Assembly: GCA_027311185.1 (NCBI GenBank) | Contig: DAICZK010000025.1 | Location: 1 to 14,106, forward strand | DNA from: Sulfuriferula sp. | GTDB lineage: Bacteria; Pseudomonadota; Gammaproteobacteria; Burkholderiales; Sulfuriferulaceae | DNA length: 14,106 nucleotides | Direction: 5' to 3' | Shown: positions 1 through 7,764 of the stretch, piece by piece | How positions within the stretch are numbered: the stretch's first letter is position 1 | Layout: the number at the start of each line of letters is the position of its first letter | The notes under the pieces: model-generated | Told to the model about the DNA's origin: nothing | The model's database searches: none | The model's input: the letters and a program-made list of their open reading frames with translations, nothing else | Program-made: the position numbers and the translations under genes

Positions 1-58
1 GCCAAATTCACGGGAGTGTTGCTGCTCCGCCGTCAAAAGCGGGGCTCACAAGCTTTAA
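1..58 (+). other. secE upstream spacer with hairpin
   Basis: This short stretch before secE contains a stem-loop: 24-30 (GCTCCGC) pairs with 39-45 (GCGGGGC) with one G-U pair and an eight-base loop. There is no T-run after it, so it does not look like an intrinsic terminator. In many proteobacteria a tRNA-Trp gene lies just before secE, and the first four bases here (GCCA) would fit its 3' end, but four bases cannot prove this. The hairpin could then be a tRNA trailer or processing structure. No promoter is visible. Confidence 0.35.
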
Positions 59-409
59 ATGACCGATAAGATTAAATTGCCGCTAGCAGGACTGATGGTG
101 ATCGCGGGGATAGCGGGGTTTTACTATTTGGCCGATAGTGCGACCGTAGTTCGCCTGGCTGCCGTACTCGCAGGATTGGCCGCTGCTGCGGTGACAATGT
201 GGTATACCGCACCCGGACAGCAGTTTGTCGTGTTTTCGCAAGATGCGCTTAAGGAAGCACGTAAAGTTGTGTGGCCGACGCGTAAGGAAACCATACAAAC
301 CACCGGCATCGTGTTTGCATTTGTGGTGGTGATGGCGATTTTTCTTTGGGTAGTCGATGCAGGTTTGTTGTGGGCAGTACAATTGCTGATGGGGCGGAGC
401 GATACATGA
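59..409 (+). CDS. secE: Preprotein translocase subunit SecE
   Basis: SecE is the small essential subunit of the SecYEG channel in the inner membrane; it clamps around SecY and stabilises it. The 116-residue product has the three-helix layout of gamma/betaproteobacterial SecE: hydrophobic segments at about residues 7-26, 29-49 and 82-111. Between the second and third lies the conserved cytoplasmic amphipathic motif, seen here as [17 protein letters not shown] (about 66-82). The ATG at 59 is chosen because the protein then has the usual length; its Shine-Dalgarno signal is poor (only a GGGG at 41-44, too far upstream). The gene overlaps nusG by ATGA at 406-409, so the two are almost certainly translationally coupled, as secE-nusG is in most proteobacteria. 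Confidence 0.96.
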   Translation: MTDKIKLPLAGLMVIAGIAGFYYLADSATVVRLAAVLAGLAAAAVTMWYTAPGQQFVVFSQDALKEARKVVWPTRKETIQTTGIVFAFVVVMAIFLWVVDAGLLWAVQLLMGRSDT

Positions 410-939
410 GTAAACGCTGGTATGTAGTGCATGCCTATTCCGGGTTTGAGAAAACGGTGCAGCGTACTTTGCTCGAACGCATAGAGCGCACCGGGATGCA
501 GGATATGTTCGGTCAGATTCTGGTTCCGGTGGAGGAAGTGATAGAGATGAAGGGCGGGCAGAAGTCCATTTCTGAGCGGAAATTCTTCCCCGGTTATGTT
601 CTGGTCGAAATGGAAATGAACGACGAGACCTGGCATCTGGTCAAGGATGCTCCCAAGGTGACCGGTTTCGTCGGCGGTACGGCGATGAAACCTACGCCGA
701 TCAGCGCGAAGGAAGTGGACGCGATTTTGCACCAGATTCAGGAAGGGGTGGAGAAGCCGCGGCCGAAAATACTGTTTGAGGTGGGCGAGTCTGTGCGTGT
801 CATCGACGGGCCGTTTAACGACTTTAACGGTAATGTGGAAGAAGTGAATTACGACAAGAGCAAATTGCGCGTGTCGGTGCTGATTTTCGGCCGGGCGACG
901 CCGGTAGAGCTGGATTTCAGTCAGGTCGAAAAAGCCTGA
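406..939 (+). CDS. nusG: Transcription termination/antitermination protein NusG
   Basis: NusG binds elongating RNA polymerase on the beta-prime clamp through its N-terminal domain, suppresses pausing, and uses its C-terminal KOW domain to contact Rho or ribosomal protein S10. The 177-residue product starts [16 protein letters not shown], a typical NGN domain (about 1-115), and ends with a KOW domain (about 125-175) containing the signature [16 protein letters not shown]. The frame is open further upstream, but the ATG at 406 is the real start: it matches the family N-terminus and has a GGAG at 396-399 with six bases of spacing. The start codon overlaps the secE stop. The gene ends in TGA and is followed by a hairpin-bearing spacer before rplK. 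Confidence 0.97.
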   Translation: MSKRWYVVHAYSGFEKTVQRTLLERIERTGMQDMFGQILVPVEEVIEMKGGQKSISERKFFPGYVLVEMEMNDETWHLVKDAPKVTGFVGGTAMKPTPISAKEVDAILHQIQEGVEKPRPKILFEVGESVRVIDGPFNDFNGNVEEVNYDKSKLRVSVLIFGRATPVELDFSQVEKA

Positions 940-967
940 TTTGGTAGAAATGGATTTGGTAGAGAAT
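938..967 (+). repeat. 15-base tandem repeat over the nusG stop
   Basis: GATTTGGTAGA occurs at 938-948 and again at 953-963, a period of 15 bases, so this looks like one tandem duplication. The first copy includes the last two bases of the nusG stop codon. No function is evident; it may be a simple slippage product. Confidence 0.5.
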
Positions 968-991
968 GGCCCGGCTTTAACCGGTCGGGCC
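968..991 (+). promoter_or_regulatory. Stem-loop after nusG
   Basis: Bases 968-975 (GGCCCGGC) pair with 984-991 over eight base pairs including one G-U, with an eight-base loop. An alternative register pairs 970-975 (CCCGGC) with 989-994 (GCCGGG). No T-run follows, so it is not a convincing intrinsic terminator. It could be a pause, a processing or 3'-end stabilising element for secE-nusG mRNA. Confidence 0.4.
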
Positions 992-1035
992 GGGTCATCA
1001 CGGGGAGGGGTAGTGAGTGTGTGGTTTGTTGATGT

Positions 1036-1061
1036 CTAACCAACGGAACATTCCGGGTTAG
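1036..1061 (+). promoter_or_regulatory. rplK leader hairpin, candidate L1 operator
   Basis: CTAACC at 1036-1041 pairs with GGTTAG at 1056-1061, and CGGA at 1044-1047 pairs with TCCG at 1052-1055 (loop ACAT). The two helices are separated by an unpaired AA at 1042-1043 on one side only. L1 is known to repress the L11-L1 operon by binding a two-helix structure with an asymmetric internal loop that imitates its 23S rRNA site. The shape and the place, about 60 bases before the rplK start, suit that role, but I could not match the conserved bases, so the assignment is an inference. Confidence 0.3.
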
Positions 1062-1121
1062 TTGTTGACGAGGCGCTGATCTCATCGCTCCGCTATTACC
1101 CATTTTAAGGAGTAATCTGAA

Positions 1122-1553
1122 GTGGCAAAAAAAATCGTTGGCTACGTCAAGCTACAGGTCGCCGCAGGTAAGGCGAACCCCAGTCCTCCGATCGGCCCGG
1201 CTCTTGGTCAGCGCGGACTGAATATCATGGAATTTTGCAAGGCGTTTAACGCTCAAACGCAAGGTATGGAACCCGGCTTGCCGATTCCGGTGGTGATCAC
1301 CGCCTATGCGGACAAGAGTTTTACGTTCGTACTGAAGACTCCACCAGCTTCTATCTTGATCAAGAAAGCGGCCGGAATTCAAAAAGGCAGCCCTAAGCCG
1401 CATACCGACAAGGTCGGCAAGCTGACGCGAGCGCAGGCGGAAGACATCGCACGAGCGAAAATGCCGGACCTGACCGCCGCCGATATGGACGCGGCAGTGA
1501 GAACCATTGCGGGTAGTGCGCGCAGTATGGGTATTGAAGTGGAGGGTGTGTAA
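1122..1553 (+). CDS. rplK: 50S ribosomal protein L11
   Basis: L11 forms part of the GTPase-associated centre at the base of the L12 stalk, binds 23S rRNA helices 43-44, and is needed for RelA activation during the stringent response. The 143-residue product matches the family over its whole length. The N-terminal domain (about 1-70) contains the proline-rich [20 protein letters not shown] stretch, and the C-terminal rRNA-binding domain (about 75-143) ends with [17 protein letters not shown]. Translation starts at GTG (1122), giving [12 protein letters not shown], with a good TAAGGAG at 1106-1112 and nine bases of spacing. Its TAA stop is followed without a gap by the rplA ATG, so L11 and L1 synthesis are coupled. 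Confidence 0.98.
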   Translation: MAKKIVGYVKLQVAAGKANPSPPIGPALGQRGLNIMEFCKAFNAQTQGMEPGLPIPVVITAYADKSFTFVLKTPPASILIKKAAGIQKGSPKPHTDKVGKLTRAQAEDIARAKMPDLTAADMDAAVRTIAGSARSMGIEVEGV

Positions 1554-2249
1554 ATGGCTAAGCTTTCCAAGCGTCAACAGGCGATCAGAACGAAAATCGA
1601 TCGCACCAAGTTGTACCCGATAGTCGACGCGCTGGCGTTGATCAAAACCACCGCTACGGCAAAGTTTGACGAGTCTATCGATATCGCGGTGAATCTGGGT
1701 ATCGACGCGCGTAAATCCGACCAGTTGGTGCGCGGTTCGGTGGTCTTGCCACGCGGTACCGGCAAGACTGTGCGCGTTGCAGTATTCGCGCAGGGTGATG
1801 CGGCCAAGGCTGCTCGCGACGCGGGTGCGGATATCGTCGGCTTCGACGATCTGGCAGCCGAAATCAAGGGCGGCAGGATGGACTTCGATGTGGTCATCGC
1901 AAGTCCTGACGCGATGCGCGTAGTCGGCCAGCTTGGGCAAGTGTTAGGCCCACGCGGCTTGATGCCCAACCCCAAGGTCGGCACGGTGACGATGGACGTG
2001 GCTGGCGCGGTTCGCAATGCCCGCGCCGGTCAGGTGCAGTACCGCACCGACAAAGGTGGCATTGTTCAATGCACAATCGGCCGTGCCTCGTTTGAAGTCG
2101 AAGCGTTGCGCGAGAATCTGGCCGCGCTGGTCGAGGCTTTGAACAAGGCTCGTCCCGCCAGTGCAAAAGGCGTTTACATGAAAAAAGTTTCCGTATCCAG
2201 CACGATGGGTGTCGGCGTGCGGATCGACGGTAGCAGTATTGCAGGTTGA
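1554..2249 (+). CDS. rplA: 50S ribosomal protein L1
   Basis: L1 forms the mobile L1 stalk that guides deacylated tRNA out of the E site, and in many bacteria it represses translation of its own operon by binding the rplK leader. The 231-residue product has the normal family length and begins [12 protein letters not shown]. Domain II carries [20 protein letters not shown] and the conserved [11 protein letters not shown] loop at about residues 138-148, and domain I returns near the C-terminus with [18 protein letters not shown]. The ATG follows the rplK TAA directly, and the Shine-Dalgarno GGAGG at 1541-1545 lies inside the end of rplK. After its TGA stop the next gene begins more than 300 bases away. 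Confidence 0.98.
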   Translation: MAKLSKRQQAIRTKIDRTKLYPIVDALALIKTTATAKFDESIDIAVNLGIDARKSDQLVRGSVVLPRGTGKTVRVAVFAQGDAAKAARDAGADIVGFDDLAAEIKGGRMDFDVVIASPDAMRVVGQLGQVLGPRGLMPNPKVGTVTMDVAGAVRNARAGQVQYRTDKGGIVQCTIGRASFEVEALRENLAALVEALNKARPASAKGVYMKKVSVSSTMGVGVRIDGSSIAG

Positions 2250-2558
2250 TCATTGTCACTGATCGGCAGGCCGGGGTCGTAGAGATGCCGGCCTGTCAGT
2301 CGTTGAAGTACTTTGGGCTGCCGTGCTCCGGCATTGGCAGGTTGTCAAAGACCGTTGGGGGCTGGCCGCGGTCGGGCCAGACTTAATATTGGATCGGTTG
2401 ATTGGTCGGCCGATCGTAACCCAGCGTAGATGGCGTGCCCCGAAACAGGAAAAGCTTTTGCAGCGCAATAGTAGCTCCTGATGAAAGGTCGTCGATTCTC
2501 GGGCGCCGAGTGAGTATACCTCGTTTGGTGTTCGATGTTAATAGGAGGAGATAAGACC
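2250..2558 (+). promoter_or_regulatory. rplJ leader region (309 bases, no gene)
   Basis: No credible coding frame is present. Besides the long stem-loop just after rplA there are several smaller ones: CTGGCC 2362-2367 with GGCCAG 2375-2380, GATCGG 2392-2397 with CCGATC 2410-2415, and CTCGG 2498-2502 with CCGAG 2506-2510. In E. coli a leader in this place binds the L10-(L12) complex for autogenous control of rplJ-rplL, and a similar role is likely here. I could not define the kink-turn operator. The best promoter-like match (TCGATT at 2492, TATACC at 2515, 17 apart) is weak, so rplJL may be served by the upstream promoter. Confidence 0.4.
2258..2300 (+). promoter_or_regulatory. Long bulged stem-loop after rplA
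   Basis: ACTGA at 2258-2262 pairs with TCAGT at 2296-2300, then after a TCGG bulge CAGGCCGG at 2267-2274 pairs with CCGGCCTG at 2288-2295. That makes 13 perfect base pairs around a 13-base loop. It starts nine bases after the rplA stop and has no T-run, so it is more like a processing site, attenuator or 3' stabiliser than a finished terminator. Confidence 0.5.
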
Positions 2559-3080
2559 TTGAGTCTGAATCTAGAGGAAAAAAAGGCGGTCGTTGCCGAT
2601 TTGGCTGTCGAACTGCAAAACGCTCAAACCATCGTTGTCGCGGAATATCGCGGCATGGGTGTGGTGAGCATGACAGGTTTGCGCGCCAAGGCGAGAGCTA
2701 ACGGCGTGTATCTGCGTGTATTGAAAAACACCCTGGTTCGTCGTGCGGTGGCCGGAACAGCGTTTGCCGGATTGGCCGAGCAGTTGGTCGGCCCGCTGGT
2801 CTACGGTATTTCCAAAGACCCCGTCTCGGCGGCCAAGGTGTTGTCCGATTTTGCCAAAACCAATGACAAGTTGGTGATCAAGGCCGGTGCGATGGCTAAT
2901 TTCGTGATGTCTGCCAAAGACGTTTCGAACCTGGCCAACATGCCTAGCCGTGATGAGCTGCTGGCAAAATTGATGGGCACCATGCAAGCACCTGTTACCC
3001 AGTTTGTACGTACGCTCAATGAAGTACCGACCAAATTTGTTCGTGGTTTAGCTGCCGTTCGCGATAAGCAATCAGCGTAA
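2559..3080 (+). CDS. rplJ: 50S ribosomal protein L10
   Basis: L10 anchors the L12 dimers to the ribosome, forming the stalk that recruits translation GTPases, and with L12 it represses its own mRNA. The product is 173 residues with a TTG start at 2559, giving [16 protein letters not shown], which fits the family N-terminus. An ATG lies in frame at 2535 but would add eight atypical residues and would sit upstream of the strong Shine-Dalgarno AGGAGGAG (2543-2550), which serves the TTG at eight bases. The rRNA-binding N-terminal domain (about 1-130) includes [14 protein letters not shown]; the C-terminal helix binding L12 covers the last 40 residues ([16 protein letters not shown]). A rare TTG start suggests deliberately limited or regulated initiation. 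Confidence 0.96.
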   Translation: MSLNLEEKKAVVADLAVELQNAQTIVVAEYRGMGVVSMTGLRAKARANGVYLRVLKNTLVRRAVAGTAFAGLAEQLVGPLVYGISKDPVSAAKVLSDFAKTNDKLVIKAGAMANFVMSAKDVSNLANMPSRDELLAKLMGTMQAPVTQFVRTLNEVPTKFVRGLAAVRDKQSA

Positions 3081-3136
3081 ACCCCGCGGCACGAAAGTGT
3101 TGCGATATTTTTTACTTTCCAATCAGGAGAACTACT

Positions 3137-3514
3137 ATGGCTTTATCCAAAGCTGAAATCTTAGACGCAATTGCCAGCATGACCGTGCTTGATCTGTCCG
3201 AAATGATCAAGGACATGGAAGAAAAGTTTGGCGTTTCCGCCGCCGCCGCAGCAGTTGCAGTGGCTGCAGCACCGGCTGCCGGCGCTGCCGCAGTGGAAGA
3301 AAAAACCGAATTTGACGTGATTCTGACCGCCGCAGGCGAAAACAAGGTCAATACGATCAAAGTAGTCCGCACTATCACCGGCCTGGGCTTGAAAGAAGCT
3401 AAAGACCTGGTGGACGGCGCGCCTAAACCTGTCAAGGAAGGCGTTTCTAAAGCTGACGCAGATGCCGTCGCCAAGCAATTGATTGAAGCTGGCGCGACTT
3501 GCGAAGTTAAGTAA
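3137..3514 (+). CDS. rplL: 50S ribosomal protein L7/L12
   Basis: L12 is the multi-copy acidic stalk protein that recruits and activates EF-Tu, EF-G, IF2 and RF3 on the ribosome. The 125-residue product shows all three parts: an N-terminal dimerisation domain (about 1-33, [20 protein letters not shown]), an alanine-rich flexible hinge (about 36-54), and a C-terminal domain (about 57-125) with the factor-binding segment [20 protein letters not shown]. The ATG has AGGAG at 3125-3129, seven bases upstream, a strong site that fits the need for several copies per ribosome. It lies 56 bases after rplJ and is followed by two hairpins before rpoB. Confidence 0.98.
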   Translation: MALSKAEILDAIASMTVLDLSEMIKDMEEKFGVSAAAAAVAVAAAPAAGAAAVEEKTEFDVILTAAGENKVNTIKVVRTITGLGLKEAKDLVDGAPKPVKEGVSKADADAVAKQLIEAGATCEVK

Positions 3515-3519
3515 CACCC

Positions 3520-3570
3520 GTCTTTCTGACATTGCCCGAGCATGCACGGGCAATGCAGAAAATATAAGAC
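3520..3570 (+). promoter_or_regulatory. rplL-rpoB intercistronic stem-loop I
   Basis: CATTGCCCG at 3530-3538 pairs perfectly with CGGGCAATG at 3547-3555. The stem extends, after a bulged A, through TTTCTG 3523-3528 with CAGAAA 3556-3561, and GTC 3520-3522 can reach GAC 3568-3570. In E. coli the space between rplL and rpoB holds an attenuator and an RNase III cleavage site; this long helix just after rplL would be a natural counterpart. Confidence 0.55.
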
Positions 3571-3608
3571 AGCGGTACTACATTTGGGGTCCGTTGTCTT
3601 TTGTCTTC
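3566..3608 (+). terminator. Candidate attenuator before rpoB
   Basis: AAGACAGCGG at 3566-3575 pairs with CCGTTGTCTT at 3591-3600, ten pairs with one G-U, and the 15-base loop lies at 3576-3590. The helix runs straight into T-rich sequence (TTTT at 3599-3602, then GTCTTC). This resembles a leaky intrinsic terminator, and it ends about 25 bases before the rpoB ATG. Such an element would let most ribosomal protein transcripts stop while a fraction continues into rpoBC. The large loop and broken T-run make it imperfect. Confidence 0.42.
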
Positions 3609-3633
3609 TGCGCAGGTTCCTCTAGGAGATTCC

Positions 3634-6600
3634 ATGAGCTATTCTTTCACCGAGAAAAAACGTATCCGTAAGAGTTTTGCAAAACGTGCAAACATACTGA
3701 AGGTGCCTTTTTTGTTGGCAACACAACTGGATTCATTCCGCGCCTTTCTGCAGGAGGATGTTGCTCCCGAGACGCGTTCGAATGAGGGTTTGCAAGCGGC
3801 ATTTACGTCGATATTTCCGATTGCCAGCCATTCCGGCAACGCCAAGCTCGATTTCGTCAGCTACGTGCTCGGCGAACCGGCGTTCGATATGGTCGAGTGC
3901 CAGCAGCGCGGGCTGACTTACGCCTCGCCCTTGCGCGCCAAAGTGCGCCTGACTATCATGGACCGCGAAGCCTCCAAGCCGACGGTCAAAGAGGTGAAGG
4001 AACAGGAAGTGTATATGGGCGAGATGCCGCTCATGACACCTACCGGTTCGTTCATCATCAACGGCACCGAGCGTGTGATCGTGTCCCAGCTGCACCGCTC
4101 GCCGGGTGTATTTTTCGAGCACTACCGCGGCAAAACCCACAGTTCGGGTAAATTGCTGTTTTCGGCGCGGATCATCCCTTACCGTGGCTCGTGGCTCGAT
4201 TTTGAATTCGACGCCAAGGATTATCTGTATTTCCGCATCGATCGCCGACGGAAAATGCCGGTCACGACCCTGCTCAAGTCGCTGGGTTACGACAACGAAC
4301 AGATATTGTCCGAATTTTTCACTACGGACAGTTTTCATCTGAGCGCTCAGGTCATCCGCTTTGAGCTCGTGCCTGACCGTTTGCGCGGCGAGATCGCGCG
4401 TTTCGACATACTCGATAAAAGTGGCGCGGTGATTGTGGCGAAAGACAAGCGCATTACGGTGAAACACATCCGCGTGATGCAGGAGTCCGGCCTTACGCAA
4501 ATCGCCGTGCCTAGCGACTTTCTGATGGGTCGCGTGCTCGCGACCAACGTCATAGACACCGAAACCGGCGAGATCATCGCCAATGCCAACGACGAAATCG
4601 GCGAAGCCTTGCTGGCGAAGCTGATCGATGCCAAAGTCGCGCAGATCAATACCCTGTACGTCAACGATTTGGATCAGGGCGCCTATATTTCGGCCACCCT
4701 GCGCACCGACGATACGCTTGATCAATACGCCGCCCGCGTGGCGATTTACCGCATGATGCGCCCGGGCGAACCGCCTACCGAGGATTCGGTCGAAGCTCTG
4801 TTCGCGGGTCTGTTTTTCAGCGAAGAGCGTTATGACCTGTCGGCGGTCGGGCGGATGAAATTCAACCGCCGCATCGGTCGCGACGAACTTGAAGGTTCGC
4901 CCGTGTTATCGACAGCCGATATTGTCGCCGTGATCCAGATACTGATCGAGCTGCGCAATGGCCGCGGCGAGATCGATGACATCGATCACCTCGGCAACCG
5001 CCGTGTGCGCAGCGTCGGCGAGCTGGCTGAAAACCAGTTCCGCGCCGGGCTGGTTCGCGTCGAACGCGCGGTCAAAGAGCGTTTGTCGCAAGCTGAATCT
5101 GAAAACCTGATGCCGCACGATCTGATCAACGCCAAGCCGGTCTCGGCTGCGATCAAGGAATTTTTCGGTTCCAGCCAGCTGTCGCAATTTATGGATCAGA
5201 CCAATCCGCTGTCCGAAATCACCCACAAACGCCGTGTTTCGGCGCTGGGACCCGGCGGATTGACGCGCGAACGCGCCGGTTTTGAAGTGCGCGACGTGCA
5301 TCCTACGCACTACGGTAGGGTGTGTCCGATCGAGACGCCGGAAGGCCCGAACATCGGCCTGATTAACTCGCTGGCCTTGTTTGCGCGCACCAACAAATAC
5401 GGTTTCCTGGAAACCCCATACCGCAAGGTCGAGGTTGGACGCGTTACCGATAAAATCGAGTACCTGTCAGCGATCGAGGAAAGCAAATACGTCATTGCGC
5501 AGGCTAACGCCGAGCTCGACGCGCAGGGCGGGTTTACCAGCGAGATCGTCTCCTGCCGTTTCAGGAACGAGTTCGAGCTGAGCAATCCCGACCGCATCGA
5601 ATATATGGACGTGGCGCCTTCGCAGATCGTCTCGGTAGCGGCTTCGCTGATTCCGTTCCTCGAACACGACGACGCCAACCGCGCCCTGATGGGGTCGAAC
5701 ATGCAGCGGCAGGCCGTGCCTTGCCTTCGTGCCGAGAAATCCCTGGTCGGTACCGGCATAGAGCGTACTGCGGCTGTCGATTCGGGTACGACCGTGCAAG
5801 CTCGTCGCGGCGGCATAGTCGATTACGTCGACGCCGGCCGTATCGTGGTTCGGGTCAACGACGACGAAACCAAAGCCGGTGAAGTCGGCGTCGACATCTA
5901 CACCCTGATCAAATACACGCGCTCCAACCAGAACACCAACATCAACCAGCGTCCGCTGGTCAATGTCGGCGACAGCCTGGCGCGCGGCGACGTGATTGCC
6001 GACGGCGCGTCCACCGATATGGGTGAACTCGCCCTGGGGCAGAATTTGCTGGTCGCGTTCATGCCGTGGAACGGTTTCAACTTTGAAGATTCGATACTGA
6101 TTTCGGAGAAAGTCGTCGCCGACGACCGTTATACGTCGATACACATTGAAGAACTGACTGTCGTGGCACGCGATACCAAGCTCGGTGCCGAAGAAATCAC
6201 CCGCGACATTTCCAATCTTTCGGAGCGCATGCTTGGTCGTCTGGACGAGTCGGGTATCTGCCATATCGGCGCCGAAGTCGAAGCCGGCGACGTGCTGGTC
6301 GGCAAGGTCACGCCCAAGGGCGAGACCCAGCTTACGCCTGAAGAAAAGCTGCTACGCGCGATTTTTGGCGAAAAAGCGTCCGATGTGAAAGATACCTCGC
6401 TACGCGTGCCGTCAGGCATGGCTGGTACGGTGATCAACGTCCAGGTATTCACGCGCGAAGGCATAGAACGCGACGCGCGGGCAAAGTGGATCATCGAAGA
6501 CCAGCTTGCCCAGTACAAGAAGGATATGGCCGACCGCATGCGTATTGTCGAAAACGATACCTTCTCGCGTTTGCAGCGCCTGGTGCTCAACAAAGTTGCC

Positions 6601-7707
6601 AAAGGCGGGCCCGGACGGCTGGCGAAGGATACCGCTGTCACCCAGGCTTATCTGGACGGACATAATCGTTACGACTGGTTCGACATCCGCCTGGCGGACG
6701 ACGAGGCCAGCCGCCAGATGGAGCAATTGAAAGACAGTCTGGACCAGAAGCGGATCGAATTCGATCTGATGTTCGAAGAGAAAAAGAAAAAGCTTACTGC
6801 CGGCGACGAGTTGCAACCTGGCGTGCAAAAGATGGTCAAGGTTTATGTGGCGGTGAAACGCCGCTTGCAGCCGGGCGACAAGATGGCTGGCCGTCACGGT
6901 AACAAGGGCGTGGTGTCGAAGATCGTACCGATTGAAGACATGCCGTTTACCGCTGACGGAACGCCGATGGACATCGTGCTGAATCCGCTGGGTGTGCCCT
7001 CGCGGATGAACGTCGGGCAGATTCTCGAAACTCACCTGGGCTGGGCGGCTAAAGGTCTGGGCAAGAAGATCGAGGATATGCTGCAGGCACAGACACACGT
7101 GTCCGAGTTGCGTGACTTTATCGGCAAGATATATAACTCGACCGGCAAGCAGGAAGATATCGACGGTTTCAGCGACGACGAGGTGATCGAGCTGGCGCGC
7201 AATCTGCGCCGCGGAGTACCGTTCGCGACACCGGTATTTGATGGCGCGTCGGAAGACGAGATCAAGGCGATGCTGGAACTGGCGGGTTTGCCGCGCAGCG
7301 GACAGATCACGCTGTTCGACGGCCGTACCGGCGAAGCATTCGACCGCAAGGTGACTGTGGGCTACATGCACGTGCTGAAACTACATCACCTGGTCGACGA
7401 CAAGATGCATGCGCGGTCCACCGGGCCTTACAGTCTCGTGACGCAGCAGCCGCTGGGCGGTAAAGCGCAATTCGGCGGTCAGCGTTTCGGCGAGATGGAA
7501 GTGTGGGCGCTGGAAGCTTACGGCGCCTCCTACATCCTGCAGGAAATGTTGACAGTCAAGTCAGACGATGTCAATGGGCGTACCAAGGTCTATGAAAATA
7601 TTGTCAAGGGCGAACACAAAATCGACGCCGGTATGCCGGAATCCTTCAATGTGTTGGTGAAAGAAATTCGCTCGCTGGCCATTGATATTGATCTCGAGCG
7701 TTATTGA
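3634..7707 (+). CDS. rpoB: DNA-directed RNA polymerase subunit beta
   Basis: RpoB is the second-largest polymerase subunit; it forms one side of the active-site cleft, and binds DNA, nascent RNA and rifampicin. The 1357-residue product has the family's full length (E. coli 1342) with all regions in order: N-terminal [15 protein letters not shown], the rifampicin cluster [20 protein letters not shown] at about 512-531, the GLINSLA region, the active-site lysines in [12 protein letters not shown] (K1083 and K1091), and the C-terminal [17 protein letters not shown]. The rifampicin residues corresponding to E. coli Q513, D516, H526, R529 and S531 are the sensitive type. The frame is open upstream to a TTG at 3601, but ATG 3634 has AGGAGA at 3624-3629 and matches the family. 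It ends in TGA, 57 bases before rpoC. Confidence 0.98.
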   Translation: MSYSFTEKKRIRKSFAKRANILKVPFLLATQLDSFRAFLQEDVAPETRSNEGLQAAFTSIFPIASHSGNAKLDFVSYVLGEPAFDMVECQQRGLTYASPLRAKVRLTIMDREASKPTVKEVKEQEVYMGEMPLMTPTGSFIINGTERVIVSQLHRSPGVFFEHYRGKTHSSGKLLFSARIIPYRGSWLDFEFDAKDYLYFRIDRRRKMPVTTLLKSLGYDNEQILSEFFTTDSFHLSAQVIRFELVPDRLRGEIARFDILDKSGAVIVAKDKRITVKHIRVMQESGLTQIAVPSDFLMGRVLATNVIDTETGEIIANANDEIGEALLAKLIDAKVAQINTLYVNDLDQGAYISATLRTDDTLDQYAARVAIYRMMRPGEPPTEDSVEALFAGLFFSEERYDLSAVGRMKFNRRIGRDELEGSPVLSTADIVAVIQILIELRNGRGEIDDIDHLGNRRVRSVGELAENQFRAGLVRVERAVKERLSQAESENLMPHDLINAKPVSAAIKEFFGSSQLSQFMDQTNPLSEITHKRRVSALGPGGLTRERAGFEVRDVHPTHYGRVCPIETPEGPNIGLINSLALFARTNKYGFLETPYRKVEVGRVTDKIEYLSAIEESKYVIAQANAELDAQGGFTSEIVSCRFRNEFELSNPDRIEYMDVAPSQIVSVAASLIPFLEHDDANRALMGSNMQRQAVPCLRAEKSLVGTGIERTAAVDSGTTVQARRGGIVDYVDAGRIVVRVNDDETKAGEVGVDIYTLIKYTRSNQNTNINQRPLVNVGDSLARGDVIADGASTDMGELALGQNLLVAFMPWNGFNFEDSILISEKVVADDRYTSIHIEELTVVARDTKLGAEEITRDISNLSERMLGRLDESGICHIGAEVEAGDVLVGKVTPKGETQLTPEEKLLRAIFGEKASDVKDTSLRVPSGMAGTVINVQVFTREGIERDARAKWIIEDQLAQYKKDMADRMRIVENDTFSRLQRLVLNKVAKGGPGRLAKDTAVTQAYLDGHNRYDWFDIRLADDEASRQMEQLKDSLDQKRIEFDLMFEEKKKKLTAGDELQPGVQKMVKVYVAVKRRLQPGDKMAGRHGNKGVVSKIVPIEDMPFTADGTPMDIVLNPLGVPSRMNVGQILETHLGWAAKGLGKKIEDMLQAQTHVSELRDFIGKIYNSTGKQEDIDGFSDDEVIELARNLRRGVPFATPVFDGASEDEIKAMLELAGLPRSGQITLFDGRTGEAFDRKVTVGYMHVLKLHHLVDDKMHARSTGPYSLVTQQPLGGKAQFGGQRFGEMEVWALEAYGASYILQEMLTVKSDDVNGRTKVYENIVKGEHKIDAGMPESFNVLVKEIRSLAIDIDLERY

Positions 7708-7708
7708 A

Positions 7709-7749
7709 GCAACGAGGGGTGAACGGCGCGCCCCTCTGTTGTTCGCGCC
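7709..7749 (+). promoter_or_regulatory. rpoB-rpoC spacer hairpin or pseudoknot
   Basis: GAGGGG at 7714-7719 pairs with CCCCTC at 7731-7736, lengthened by CAAC 7710-7713 with GTTG 7738-7741 across a bulged T. The loop contains GGCGCG (7725-7730), which is perfectly complementary to CGCGCC at 7744-7749 just downstream. The two helices could form an H-type pseudoknot or be alternatives. The structure ends six bases before the rpoC Shine-Dalgarno GGAG at 7755-7758, so it may modulate rpoC translation. Confidence 0.4.
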
Positions 7750-7764
7750 TTACTGGAGAGAACT

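Noticed and set aside
1..4. tRNA-Trp 3' end
   Set aside because: Only four bases (GCCA) are present, too little to annotate.
346..405. Upstream extension of nusG
   Set aside because: The frame is open, but the added residues are unlike NusG; ATG 406 has the ribosome site and the secE overlap.
1065..1099. Promoter TTGACG ... TATTAC before rplK
   Set aside because: The spacing is 23 bases, too long for sigma-70.
3601..3633. TTG start of rpoB 11 codons upstream
   Set aside because: It lies in the attenuator-like hairpin and adds non-conserved residues; ATG 3634 has AGGAGA and matches the family.
3733..4725. Long antisense open frames, also at 6412-7371, 10387-11421 and 1152-1940
   Set aside because: They lie opposite highly conserved genes, have no family resemblance and no ribosome sites, and are expected by codon structure in GC-rich coding DNA.
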